A DNA stretch of 64,000 nucleotides, from contig NZ_CALEJS010000040.1 in assembly GCF_937898475.1 (NCBI RefSeq), forward strand, positions 124,001-188,000. The letters are read 5' to 3'. Both the position numbers and the translations under genes were made by a program. Source of the DNA: an uncultured Chitinophaga sp. Lineage in GTDB: Bacteria; Bacteroidota; Bacteroidia; Chitinophagales; Chitinophagaceae. Of this stretch, positions 31,944-38,674 are shown piece after piece. Position 1 is the first letter of the stretch, and each line of letters begins with the position of its first letter. The notes beneath the pieces are model-generated. The model ran no database searches. It was given only the letters and a program-made list of their open reading frames with translations, and had not been told where the DNA came from.

Positions 31944-33521
31944 TTATGCGAAGCGGGGCTTCAGCTCATTGGCTAAAGCTACCATACGCTTGATACCGTC
32001 TTCAGCGAGGTTACCTTTCTTGAACTCGTTGAGCACATCGGGCAGACGCACTTCCATTTCATGCAGGAAGGATTCTTCGAAAGCTCTTACGCTCTTAACG
32101 GGTATTTCGCGCAGCAGGCCCTGGGTACCCAGGTAGATCATGGCTACCTGTTTTTCTACAGAATAGGGGCTGAACTGGGCTTGTTTCAGGATCTCCACGT
32201 TACGGGCGCCTTTGTCCAGTACTGCTTTGGTAGCAGCATCCAGGTCGCCGCCGAATTTGGAGAAGGCCTCCATTTCGCGGTACTGGGCCTGGTCAAGTTT
32301 CAGGGTACCGGCCACCTTCTTCATGGATTTGATCTGGGCGTTACCACCTACGCGGCTTACGGAGATACCCACGTTGATAGCGGGACGTATACCGGCGTTG
32401 AACAGGTTGGATTCCAGGAAGATCTGGCCATCGGTAATAGAGATCACGTTGGTGGGGATGTACGCGGATACGTCGCCTGCCTGTGTTTCGATGATGGGCA
32501 GCGCGGTAAGGGAGCCGCCACCTTTTACCAGGTGTTTGATAGACTCCGGCAGATCGTTCATCTGGCGGGCAATTTCGTCCTTGGCGATCACTTTGGCAGC
32601 GCGTTCCAGCAGGCGGCTGTGCAGGTAGAATACGTCGCCCGGGTAAGCCTCACGGCCGGGGGGACGGCGCAGCAGCAGGGACACCTCGCGGTAAGCTACC
32701 GCCTGTTTAGACAGATCATCATAAATGATCAGGGCAGGACGGCCGGTGTCGCGGAAGAATTCACCGATAGCAGCGCCTGCAAACGGAGCGTAGAACTGCA
32801 GCGGGGCAGGCTCAGAAGCAGAAGCGGCAACGATGGTAGTGTAAGCCATAGCGCCATTGTCCTGCAGGGTTTTCATTACACCTGCAATGGTGGAGGCTTT
32901 CTGGCCGATGGCTACGTATATACAATATACAGGCTTGCCTGCATCGTAAAATTCTTTCTGGTTGATGATGGTATCGATACAGATCGCGGTTTTACCGGTC
33001 TGGCGGTCGCCGATCACCAGCTCACGTTGTCCGCGGCCGATGGGGATCATGGCGTCTATCGCTTTGATACCTGTTTGCAGGGGTTCTTTTACCGGTTCGC
33101 GGTAGATAACGCCGGGGGCTTTACGCTCCAGGGGCATTTCATACAGTTCACCGCTGATAGGGCCTTTACCGTCTATCGGTTCGCCCAGGGTATTGATCAC
33201 ACGGCCTACCAGACCTTCGCCTACCTTGATGGAAGCGATACGTCCGGTACGGCGTACTTTATTCCCTTCTTTAATTTCGGAATACTCACCCATTAATACC
33301 ACACCCACATTGTCTTCTTCCAGGTTCAGGGCAATTGCTTTGGTACCGTTCTCAAATTCCACCAGTTCACCGGAGCGAACGTTATTCAATCCATATATAC
33401 GGGCAATACCATCGCCCACCTGCAACACTGTCCCTACCTCTTCCAGGTCGGCAGCAGCATTGAAGTTGCTTAATTGCTGGCGCAATATCGCCGAAATTTC
33501 ATCAGGTTTTATCTCAACCAT
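31944..33521 (-). CDS. atpA: ATP synthase F1 alpha subunit
   Basis: 525 residues, the normal length. Non-catalytic nucleotide-binding subunit of the F1 head. Walker A is GDRQTGKTA near residue 170, and the family signature PAINVGISVSRVGGNAQ with the conserved Arg region is intact. It is the last gene of the minus-strand order atpB-atpE-atpF-atpH-atpA. atpG, which usually follows atpA, is absent: a strong terminator follows instead. It is separated from atpH by 112 bp holding a word palindrome. Confidence 0.97.
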   Translation of the reverse strand: MVEIKPDEISAILRQQLSNFNAAADLEEVGTVLQVGDGIARIYGLNNVRSGELVEFENGTKAIALNLEEDNVGVVLMGEYSEIKEGNKVRRTGRIASIKVGEGLVGRVINTLGEPIDGKGPISGELYEMPLERKAPGVIYREPVKEPLQTGIKAIDAMIPIGRGQRELVIGDRQTGKTAICIDTIINQKEFYDAGKPVYCIYVAIGQKASTIAGVMKTLQDNGAMAYTTIVAASASEPAPLQFYAPFAGAAIGEFFRDTGRPALIIYDDLSKQAVAYREVSLLLRRPPGREAYPGDVFYLHSRLLERAAKVIAKDEIARQMNDLPESIKHLVKGGGSLTALPIIETQAGDVSAYIPTNVISITDGQIFLESNLFNAGIRPAINVGISVSRVGGNAQIKSMKKVAGTLKLDQAQYREMEAFSKFGGDLDAATKAVLDKGARNVEILKQAQFSPYSVEKQVAMIYLGTQGLLREIPVKSVRAFEESFLHEMEVRLPDVLNEFKKGNLAEDGIKRMVALANELKPRFA

Positions 33522-33556
33522 AATTATGCTTTTTAAAAGGGTAATTGCTTATTTTT

Positions 33557-33636
33557 TAGCTGTTGGCGGTTAGCGGTTAGCGATTAAAGCGAGATTCAAC
33601 TTCTAATAGCTAAAGCTAACAACTGATAGCTTTTTA
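33557..33636. repeat. Word palindrome, TTAGCTG family, between atpH and atpA
   Basis: TTAGCTGTTGGCGGTTAGCG on the left and GCTAACAACTGATAGC on the right form an imperfect hairpin with GTTAGC cores. The atpH stop TAA (33636-33634) touches its right edge. It lies within the transcribed operon, between two cistrons. Confidence 0.65.
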
Positions 33637-34194
33637 TCTGATATTGGGTGTGTAAATGTTCTGTGTAAACTGTTTCTTGATATCCTTCAGGTCGCGGAGC
33701 ACAGAGGCATCATACAGCCTGTCTTCTGTTTCCAGCACAAAACCACCTATCAGATCCGGTTCTACGGCTATTTCCAGTTCGATCTTCTTATCTGTTCCAG
33801 CTTCTACTTTCTGCCTGATGGCGCCCAGAACGGCGGCATCTATGGGTACTGCAGTAGTGATCTTCACATTGCTGATGTTCTTCAGCTGGTTATATTGTTT
33901 TTCGAATGCTGTAGTTATTTCGGGCAGATTGCTTTCACGGCCTTTTATGACCAGCAGTTTGATAAAGGCGTTAGAGATCGTGCTGATCCTGTTCTCAAAG
34001 ATGGCGGTGAGTATCTGCTGTTTTTTATCCGGTTTGATGATGGGGCTCTTCAGCAGGTTGGCCACGTCGCGGTTACCGCGAATGATCTGCTGCAGCACCT
34101 GCATATCTGCGCGCACTGCTTCCAGCTGGCCTTTTTCAGCAGCCAGATCCACCAAAGATTTTGCATACCGGGATGCGAGACGGGGATTTACCAT
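33634..34194 (-). CDS. atpH: ATP synthase F1 delta subunit (OSCP-type)
   Basis: 186 residues. Joins the F1 head to the peripheral stalk. The helical N-domain begins MVNPRLASRYAKSLVDLA, as in the family, and the C-terminal strand region has EIAVEPDLIGGFVLETEDRLYDASV, the most conserved delta/OSCP segment. Located between atpF and atpA, with a word palindrome on both sides. The start is ATG at 34194 directly after the upstream palindrome. Confidence 0.93.
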   Translation of the reverse strand: MVNPRLASRYAKSLVDLAAEKGQLEAVRADMQVLQQIIRGNRDVANLLKSPIIKPDKKQQILTAIFENRISTISNAFIKLLVIKGRESNLPEITTAFEKQYNQLKNISNVKITTAVPIDAAVLGAIRQKVEAGTDKKIELEIAVEPDLIGGFVLETEDRLYDASVLRDLKDIKKQFTQNIYTPNIR

Positions 34195-34199
34195 ATTTT

Positions 34200-34266
34200 A
34201 AGCTGTTGGCTATTAGCTTTTAGCTGTCAGCGTTAGACGCTGACAGCCGGCTGCTAACTGCTGTTA
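34200..34266. repeat. Word palindrome, TTAGCTG family, between atpF and atpH
   Basis: The core GCTGTCAGCGT-TAG-ACGCTGACAGC (34223-34247) is an 11-bp perfect stem with a 3-nt loop. Outer words AGCTGTTGGCTATTAGC and GGCTGCTAACTGCTGTTAG extend it. The atpF stop TAA (34266-34264) is its first triplet on the minus strand. The very tight core should form readily in the mRNA. Confidence 0.8.
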
Positions 34267-34758
34267 GTTCAGTTTAATGCTTTCTGCCTGTTGTTTAATG
34301 TATTGTTCCTGGGCTGCTTTATCAGACAGCTCTTTTCTCAGCACTTTCTCTGCTACTTCAATAACGAGGTTACCTACCTGGTTCTTTACATCGGTGAGGG
34401 CTGCCATCTTCTGGTTTTCGATAGCAGTGTATGCTTCGTTAATGATCTTTTTGGCTTCTGCCTGGGCCTGTGCCTTGGCTTCGCTGATAATCTGGTCTTT
34501 CGCGTCTTTGGCCTCTTTCAGTATCTTGCTTCTTTCTGCTTTAGCTTCTGCCAGTACGTGCTCATGCTCTGCCTTCATCTGCGCCATTTCCTCTTTTACT
34601 CTTTCAGCCGCTGTGATAGCGTCTGCTATAGAGGTTTCCCTTTCCTTGAGTGTGGAAAGAATGGGTTTCCACGCGAATTTCTTCAGGATGAGGAAAACGA
34701 TAACGAATATTAAGAATGAAATGGTAAACAAGCCTAATGCCGGCATTAACAGATCCAT
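34264..34758 (-). CDS. atpF: ATP synthase F0 b subunit
   Basis: 164 residues. One N-terminal membrane helix (ALGLFTISFLIFVIVFLIL) followed by a long charged amphipathic helix rich in Ala, Lys and Glu, which forms the peripheral stalk dimer. WKPIL after the helix is the typical b-subunit junction. Only one b gene is present, with no b'. It lies 88 bp after atpE, from which it is separated by a 12-bp perfect hairpin. Confidence 0.94.
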   Translation of the reverse strand: MDLLMPALGLFTISFLIFVIVFLILKKFAWKPILSTLKERETSIADAITAAERVKEEMAQMKAEHEHVLAEAKAERSKILKEAKDAKDQIISEAKAQAQAEAKKIINEAYTAIENQKMAALTDVKNQVGNLVIEVAEKVLRKELSDKAAQEQYIKQQAESIKLN

Positions 34759-34797
34759 GATTCAGAATTTATGTTTGGTTCGCATTTATTTAATAGC

Positions 34798-34836
34798 ATT
34801 ACTGCATCCATTGCCCTGTGCGCCGGATGCAGTAAT
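34798..34836 (-). other. 3' hairpin after atpE
   Basis: ATTACTGCATCC (34798-34809) and GGATGCAGTAAT (34825-34836) are perfect complements with a 15-nt loop. There is no T-run, so it is more likely an mRNA-stabilising or processing hairpin than a terminator. It lies just after atpE, whose product is needed in the highest copy number. Confidence 0.7.
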
Positions 34837-34846
34837 AAATGTTGTC

Positions 34847-35104
34847 TTACAGCACTACTGCCAACAGACCTGCGATAACGCCGAACAGGGCAACACCCTC
34901 TACCAGCGCAGCAGCCAGGATCATGTTTGCACGGATGTCATTAGCAGCTTCCGGTTGACGAGCGATGGATTCCAGCGCGCTCTTACCGATGTTACCTACA
35001 CCGATACCTGCAGCGATAGCAGCAATACCAGCACCAACGGCACCACCAGCCTTAGCCAGACCAGAAGTAGCAGCAGCCTGCAATAAAATTGTTAAAAGAG
35101 CCAT
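34847..35104 (-). CDS. atpE: ATP synthase F0 c subunit
   Basis: 85 residues, two membrane helices with the polar loop IARQPEAANDIR. The ion-binding carboxylate is Glu69 in ALVEGVALFG. A glycine follows it where sodium-type c subunits carry Ser-Thr, so a proton ring is expected. The first helix has the usual GGAVGAGIAAIAAGIGVGN glycine-rich face. It lies between atpB and atpF and has a strong hairpin after its stop. Confidence 0.96.
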   Translation of the reverse strand: MALLTILLQAAATSGLAKAGGAVGAGIAAIAAGIGVGNIGKSALESIARQPEAANDIRANMILAAALVEGVALFGVIAGLLAVVL

Positions 35105-35145
35105 AGTTTAATGTATATATGTTTGTTAAGAAAATTTGCTGTTTA

Positions 35146-36324
35146 TTAATGATGATGTTCATCATGACCACCTTCCATGGCCTGGCCGATGAACACGGCT
35201 GTCAGGTTCGCGAAGATGAAGGCCTGGATAAATGCTACCAGCAGTTCCAGCATCATCATGACGATGTTGAAGGCGATGGTTACCGGTAAGAATCCGTAAC
35301 CGGCGATCTTGCTGAGAGAACCGAAGATAAACACCAGTGAAATAATGCTCAGGATGATGATGTGACCTGCCAGGATGTTGGCGAACAGCCTGATGGCCAG
35401 TGATACCGGTTTGGTGAACACACCGATCAGTTCTACCGGGGCCAGGATGAATTTAACGCCAAACGGAACGGGCGGGTTAAATATGTGTCCCCAGAAATGT
35501 TTGTTGGAGCTGAACAATATCGCGATGAAGCTGATGATAGCCAGTGCGGCGGTTACGGCGATATTGCCGGTAACGTTGGCAGAACCGGGCAGCAGTCCCA
35601 TCAGGTTATTGATCAGGATAAAGAAGAAAATAGTGAGTATGAAGGGTGTGTATTTTTCGTAGTGTTTACCGGGGATATTGGGTTTTACCACTTCATCACG
35701 CATGAAGATGATCACCGGCTCTATCAGGCTCTGGAAGCCTTTGGGCGCCTGTTTGGAACCACGTACGCGGTAGGCTTTGGCTACATTCAGCATCAGCAAT
35801 ACCAGGATGATGGCGGCCACCAGCATAGAGGTGATGTTCTTGGTCATGGAGAAGTCGTAGATCTTCTCGCCGGTAGGATTATCGTTAGCATCTACTGCGA
35901 TCACTTTACCATCGGGGTACTGGCTGGCATCCAATCCTTTCTCGTGGAGATAGTGGGCGTTTACCAGGCGGTAACCTTCGTAGGAGGCGTGGCCATGCTC
36001 AAAGCGGGAAGAGGAGAACACTTTCAGTCCTTTTCCGGGGCTGTAGATGATCACCGGCAGCGGCAGTGTAACCGGGGTGCTGCCAAGATCCATCAGGTGC
36101 CAGTCATGGGCATCTTTTACGTGGCCCAGGATCACTTCCTTGGCGTCGAATCCCTTTTCTTTCTGCTCACCATGTGCAGCAACAGCGTGCTCATCATGCT
36201 GTGCAGCGGCATGTACATCTTTTTCCTCATGTGTTTGTGCCTGAACAGATGAGTTAATTCCAACTATGTTAAAGGCTAGCAAGAGCGCTATCAGACTATG
36301 TTTGAACAGTTTGCAGGGAATCAC
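35146..36324 (-). CDS. atpB: ATP synthase F0 a subunit with signal peptide and His-rich extension
   Basis: 392 residues, much longer than the ~270 of E. coli AtpB. A GTG start (36324) leads to a signal-peptide-like segment (LIALLLAFNIVGINSSVQAQ), then a His/Glu-rich stretch (HEEKDVHAAAQHDEHAVAAH) and about 90 periplasmic residues before the membrane part. The conserved proton-channel helix with the essential Arg is in KPVSLAIRLFANILAGHII. The C-terminus ends GGHDEHHH. Extended AtpB proteins are known in Bacteroidota. First gene of the operon, with a -7 box TATCTTTG at 36351-36344. Confidence 0.93.
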   Translation of the reverse strand: MIPCKLFKHSLIALLLAFNIVGINSSVQAQTHEEKDVHAAAQHDEHAVAAHGEQKEKGFDAKEVILGHVKDAHDWHLMDLGSTPVTLPLPVIIYSPGKGLKVFSSSRFEHGHASYEGYRLVNAHYLHEKGLDASQYPDGKVIAVDANDNPTGEKIYDFSMTKNITSMLVAAIILVLLMLNVAKAYRVRGSKQAPKGFQSLIEPVIIFMRDEVVKPNIPGKHYEKYTPFILTIFFFILINNLMGLLPGSANVTGNIAVTAALAIISFIAILFSSNKHFWGHIFNPPVPFGVKFILAPVELIGVFTKPVSLAIRLFANILAGHIIILSIISLVFIFGSLSKIAGYGFLPVTIAFNIVMMMLELLVAFIQAFIFANLTAVFIGQAMEGGHDEHHH

Positions 36325-36343
36325 CGTTTTCTGAAATTTTGCG

Positions 36344-36351
36344 CAAAGATA
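36344..36351 (-). promoter_or_regulatory. -7 box of the atp operon
   Basis: Minus-strand TATCTTTG matches TAnnTTTG, predicted leader about 16 nt to the GTG start. It is flanked by a perfect 10-bp inverted repeat TTTTCTGAAA (36327-36336) / TTTCAGAAAA (36379-36388) that encloses the box. Confidence 0.5.
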
Positions 36352-36550
36352 ACCGATTTTAGTTCAAAAAGAGAATCGTTTCAGAAAAAAGGTTAGAAGG
36401 AGATTAAAAGGAGAAAAATGGATTGGTAAATGATTGGAATGCAGGGGATTGTGGGGATGGCGTTCATTAAAAATCCCTTTATTCTTATTGTGTATTATAT
36501 TATAAAAGTACTTTATTGGTTTGGAATGAAGACCTGCTTGCCGTTTGGAA

Positions 36551-36612
36551 GATTGCTTCGCCGCCACCTGCGCGCAGTGGTTCCGCGGCGCCTCGCAATG
36601 ACGGGAATGAGG
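36551..36612. repeat. REP-like palindromic element, copy A
   Basis: GATTGCTTCGCCGC (36551-36564) and GCGGCGCCTCGCAATGACGG (36585-36604) are the ends of a GC-rich palindrome. The same CGCAATGACGGGA(A/G)TGA core recurs at 38639-38655 and inverted near 38469-38481. Sequence of the type GATTGCTTCG...CGCAATGACGG recurs in many bacterial genomes. The rest of the 36352-36548 stretch is AT-rich and shows no gene. Confidence 0.7.
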
Positions 36613-36636
36613 GCCTGTTTGCTCCTTATTACCGGT

Positions 36637-36667
36637 AAAAACGGCAAATCAAACACTGGCCGTTTTT
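36637..36667. terminator. Bidirectional terminator overlapping the ABC transporter stop
   Basis: AAAAACGGC (36637-36645) and GCCGTTTTT (36659-36667) pair perfectly. On the minus strand the last codons (Lys-Lys-Thr-Ala) form the first arm, the stop TGA lies in the loop and T5 ends the second arm. Confidence 0.8.
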
Positions 36668-38412
36668 TTAAACTGCATGCTGTGCAGTTTATAATAAAAC
36701 CCTTCCAGCTTCAGCAACTCCTCGTGCGTACCCATTTCACGGATCTCGCCCTTGTCTAATACAATAATTTTACTGGCCTTGCTGATGGTACTAAGCCGGT
36801 GGGCAATCACTATCGCTGTGCGGCCGGCGATCAGTTTATCAATGGCGTGCTGGATCAGCGCTTCGGATTCGGTATCTACAGATGAAGTGGCTTCATCAAG
36901 AATAAGAATGGCAGGATCATACAGCAGTGCACGTACAAACGAGATCAGCTGGCGCTGCCCCAGTGAGAGAGTGCTGCCCCTTTCCATTACCTGGTAATCA
37001 TAGCCGCCGGGCAGCTGCATAATGAAATCGTGCATGCCAATGAGGCGGGCGGCCTGCTCTACCCGCTCGCGGGTAATTTCAGGATTGCGCAGGGTAATAT
37101 TTTCATAAATGGAGCCGGAGAAAAGGAACACATCCTGCAGTACCACGCCTATCTTGGTGCGGAGGGAACCGAGGGTATATTGGCTGATGTCCACGCCATC
37201 AATCTTTATCTGGCCCTTCTGTATTTCGTAGAGGCGGTTGAGTATGCTGATGATGGTGGTTTTGCCCGAGCCTGTATGCCCCACTATCGCGATCGTATCA
37301 CCGGGATTGGCATGGAAGGAGATATCCTTCAGCACATAACGGTCTTCCGTATAGGCAAAATGAACATGATCAAAGATGATGTCTCCCCGCATGCCTGCCG
37401 CATCTTTTGTTCCTTTATCGGGGATCTGGTCTTCGTTGTCCAGTATCTTAAACACCCGTTCGCTGGCCACCATGCCCATCTGCAGCGTATTGAACTTGTC
37501 TGCCAACACACGCAGCGGACGGAACAGCAGGTTGAGGTACATGATAAAGGCGATCATCACGCCCTGGGTCACCTCGTAGCTCAGCACTTTATTGGCGCCC
37601 CACCACACCATGAGGCCCAGCGAGATAGCCAGGATAATTTCCACCACGGGAAAGAATACGGAGTAGGCGAAAATGGCGTCTATATTGGCGTTGCGATGAT
37701 CTTTATTGATCTTCTTAAAACGGGCAAATTCCCTTTTCTCTGCAGAGAAAGCCTGCACCACTACCATACCGGTGATATGTTCCTGTACAAACGCGTTGAG
37801 GGCTGCAACGGCATTCCTGACCTGGTGAAAGGATTTGTTCACGCTTTCCTTGAAGATCCAGGTGGCAAGGATAAGCACCGGGAAAGGCGACAAACTGATG
37901 AGCGTCAGGCGCCAGTCTTCTATGAACATCACTACCAGTATGGCCACGATCATCAGCAGATCTGCCACAATGGAAATAATGCCTTCTGAAAAAACATCGT
38001 TGATGGCTTCTATATCGTTGATGGTACGTGTAGTTAAAGTACCGATGGGCGTTCTGTCAAAAAAAGACAGGTTCAGGCGCACGATCTTCTTATATACCGT
38101 AACGCGAAGATCCTTTACTACGGACTGTCCCAGCCAGTTGGTGAGATAACCGAAAAAGAAACGTACCAGCGTTTCCAGCAGCAGTACGCCAATCTGAACA
38201 ATGGTGATAATGATCAGCATGCGCATCCACTGGTTGGCGATATACTTATCTACTGTTACCTGTATAAGCCAGGGACGTAAAGGTGATAATACGGCCAGTA
38301 GCACCGTAAGGAACATGGAAAGATAAAAGGAGCGCTTATATGGAGCAGCAAAAGAGAAGAGACGCCGCAACAAACTGAAATCAAATACCCGCTTTATAGT
38401 TAAGTTGTCCAT
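36649..38412 (-). CDS. ABC exporter, fused permease/ATPase (MsbA/MdlB-like)
   Basis: 587 residues. An N-terminal six-helix exporter domain (about 15-310) is fused to an ATPase domain with Walker A GHTGSGKTT, Q-loop VVLQDVFLFSGSI, signature LSLGQRQ, Walker B ILILDEATSSVD and switch His in VIAHRLSTI. It works as a dimer in the inner membrane. Substrate may be lipid, peptide or drug and cannot be fixed. The minus-strand box TAAGTTTG (38428-38421) lies 9 bp upstream, so the mRNA would have almost no leader. The coding end is built into a hairpin terminator. Confidence 0.92.
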   Translation of the reverse strand: MDNLTIKRVFDFSLLRRLFSFAAPYKRSFYLSMFLTVLLAVLSPLRPWLIQVTVDKYIANQWMRMLIIITIVQIGVLLLETLVRFFFGYLTNWLGQSVVKDLRVTVYKKIVRLNLSFFDRTPIGTLTTRTINDIEAINDVFSEGIISIVADLLMIVAILVVMFIEDWRLTLISLSPFPVLILATWIFKESVNKSFHQVRNAVAALNAFVQEHITGMVVVQAFSAEKREFARFKKINKDHRNANIDAIFAYSVFFPVVEIILAISLGLMVWWGANKVLSYEVTQGVMIAFIMYLNLLFRPLRVLADKFNTLQMGMVASERVFKILDNEDQIPDKGTKDAAGMRGDIIFDHVHFAYTEDRYVLKDISFHANPGDTIAIVGHTGSGKTTIISILNRLYEIQKGQIKIDGVDISQYTLGSLRTKIGVVLQDVFLFSGSIYENITLRNPEITRERVEQAARLIGMHDFIMQLPGGYDYQVMERGSTLSLGQRQLISFVRALLYDPAILILDEATSSVDTESEALIQHAIDKLIAGRTAIVIAHRLSTISKASKIIVLDKGEIREMGTHEELLKLEGFYYKLHSMQFKKTASV

Positions 38413-38420
38413 GGATCATA

Positions 38421-38428
38421 CAAACTTA
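38421..38428 (-). promoter_or_regulatory. -7 box of the ABC exporter gene
   Basis: Minus-strand TAAGTTTG matches TAnnTTTG. Predicted start about 38417, five bases before the ATG, so the transcript would be nearly leaderless. Confidence 0.4.
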
Positions 38429-38445
38429 CGAAGAAAAAGTGGTTA

Positions 38446-38516
38446 GTGATTGCGGGGGACTTCAGCAGCCGTCATTGCGAGGCCCGGAGAGCCCTGGCGG
38501 GGCGCCGGGCCGAAGT
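38446..38516. repeat. REP-like palindromic element, copy B (inverted)
   Basis: CCGTCATTGCGAGG (38469-38482) is the reverse complement of the core seen in copies A and C. Further GC-rich self-complementary sequence (CCCGGAGAGCC...GGCGCCGGGCC) follows. Copies B and C flank a perfect 12-bp hairpin, forming a nested palindrome of about 210 bp between two same-strand genes. Confidence 0.6.
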
Positions 38517-38529
38517 AGTCTTTTAAATG

Positions 38530-38594
38530 ACAAATGGCAAACGGTTGAATGTAGTCATTACCGTTTGCCATCTGGTATTTGGTATTTGCTGTTT
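38530..38594. repeat. Word palindrome, CAAATGGC/CAAATACC family
   Basis: ATGGCAAACGGT (38534-38545) and ACCGTTTGCCAT (38560-38571) are exact complements. Outer words (TTTAAATGACA on the left, GGTATTTGGTATTTGCTG on the right) extend the symmetry. It lies between REP-like copies B and C. Confidence 0.7.
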
Positions 38595-38597
38595 AAA

Positions 38598-38660
38598 GAT
38601 TGCTTCGTCGCGCCACGCGCATTGGCTCAGCGGCTTCCCGCAATGACGGGAGTGAAGACC
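38598..38660. repeat. REP-like palindromic element, copy C
   Basis: GATTGCTTCGTCGCG (38599-38613) to CGCAATGACGGGAGTGAAG (38639-38657), the same orientation as copy A with variable middle. It ends about 15 bp before the stop codon of the large secreted-protein gene. Confidence 0.65.
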
Positions 38661-38674
38661 CGGGGCTGCGCCAA

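Noticed and set aside
36430..36759. Open frame before the ABC exporter end, and 38439-38750 next to it
   Set aside because: Both are read through REP-like elements and the end of known genes; composition is that of the repeats.
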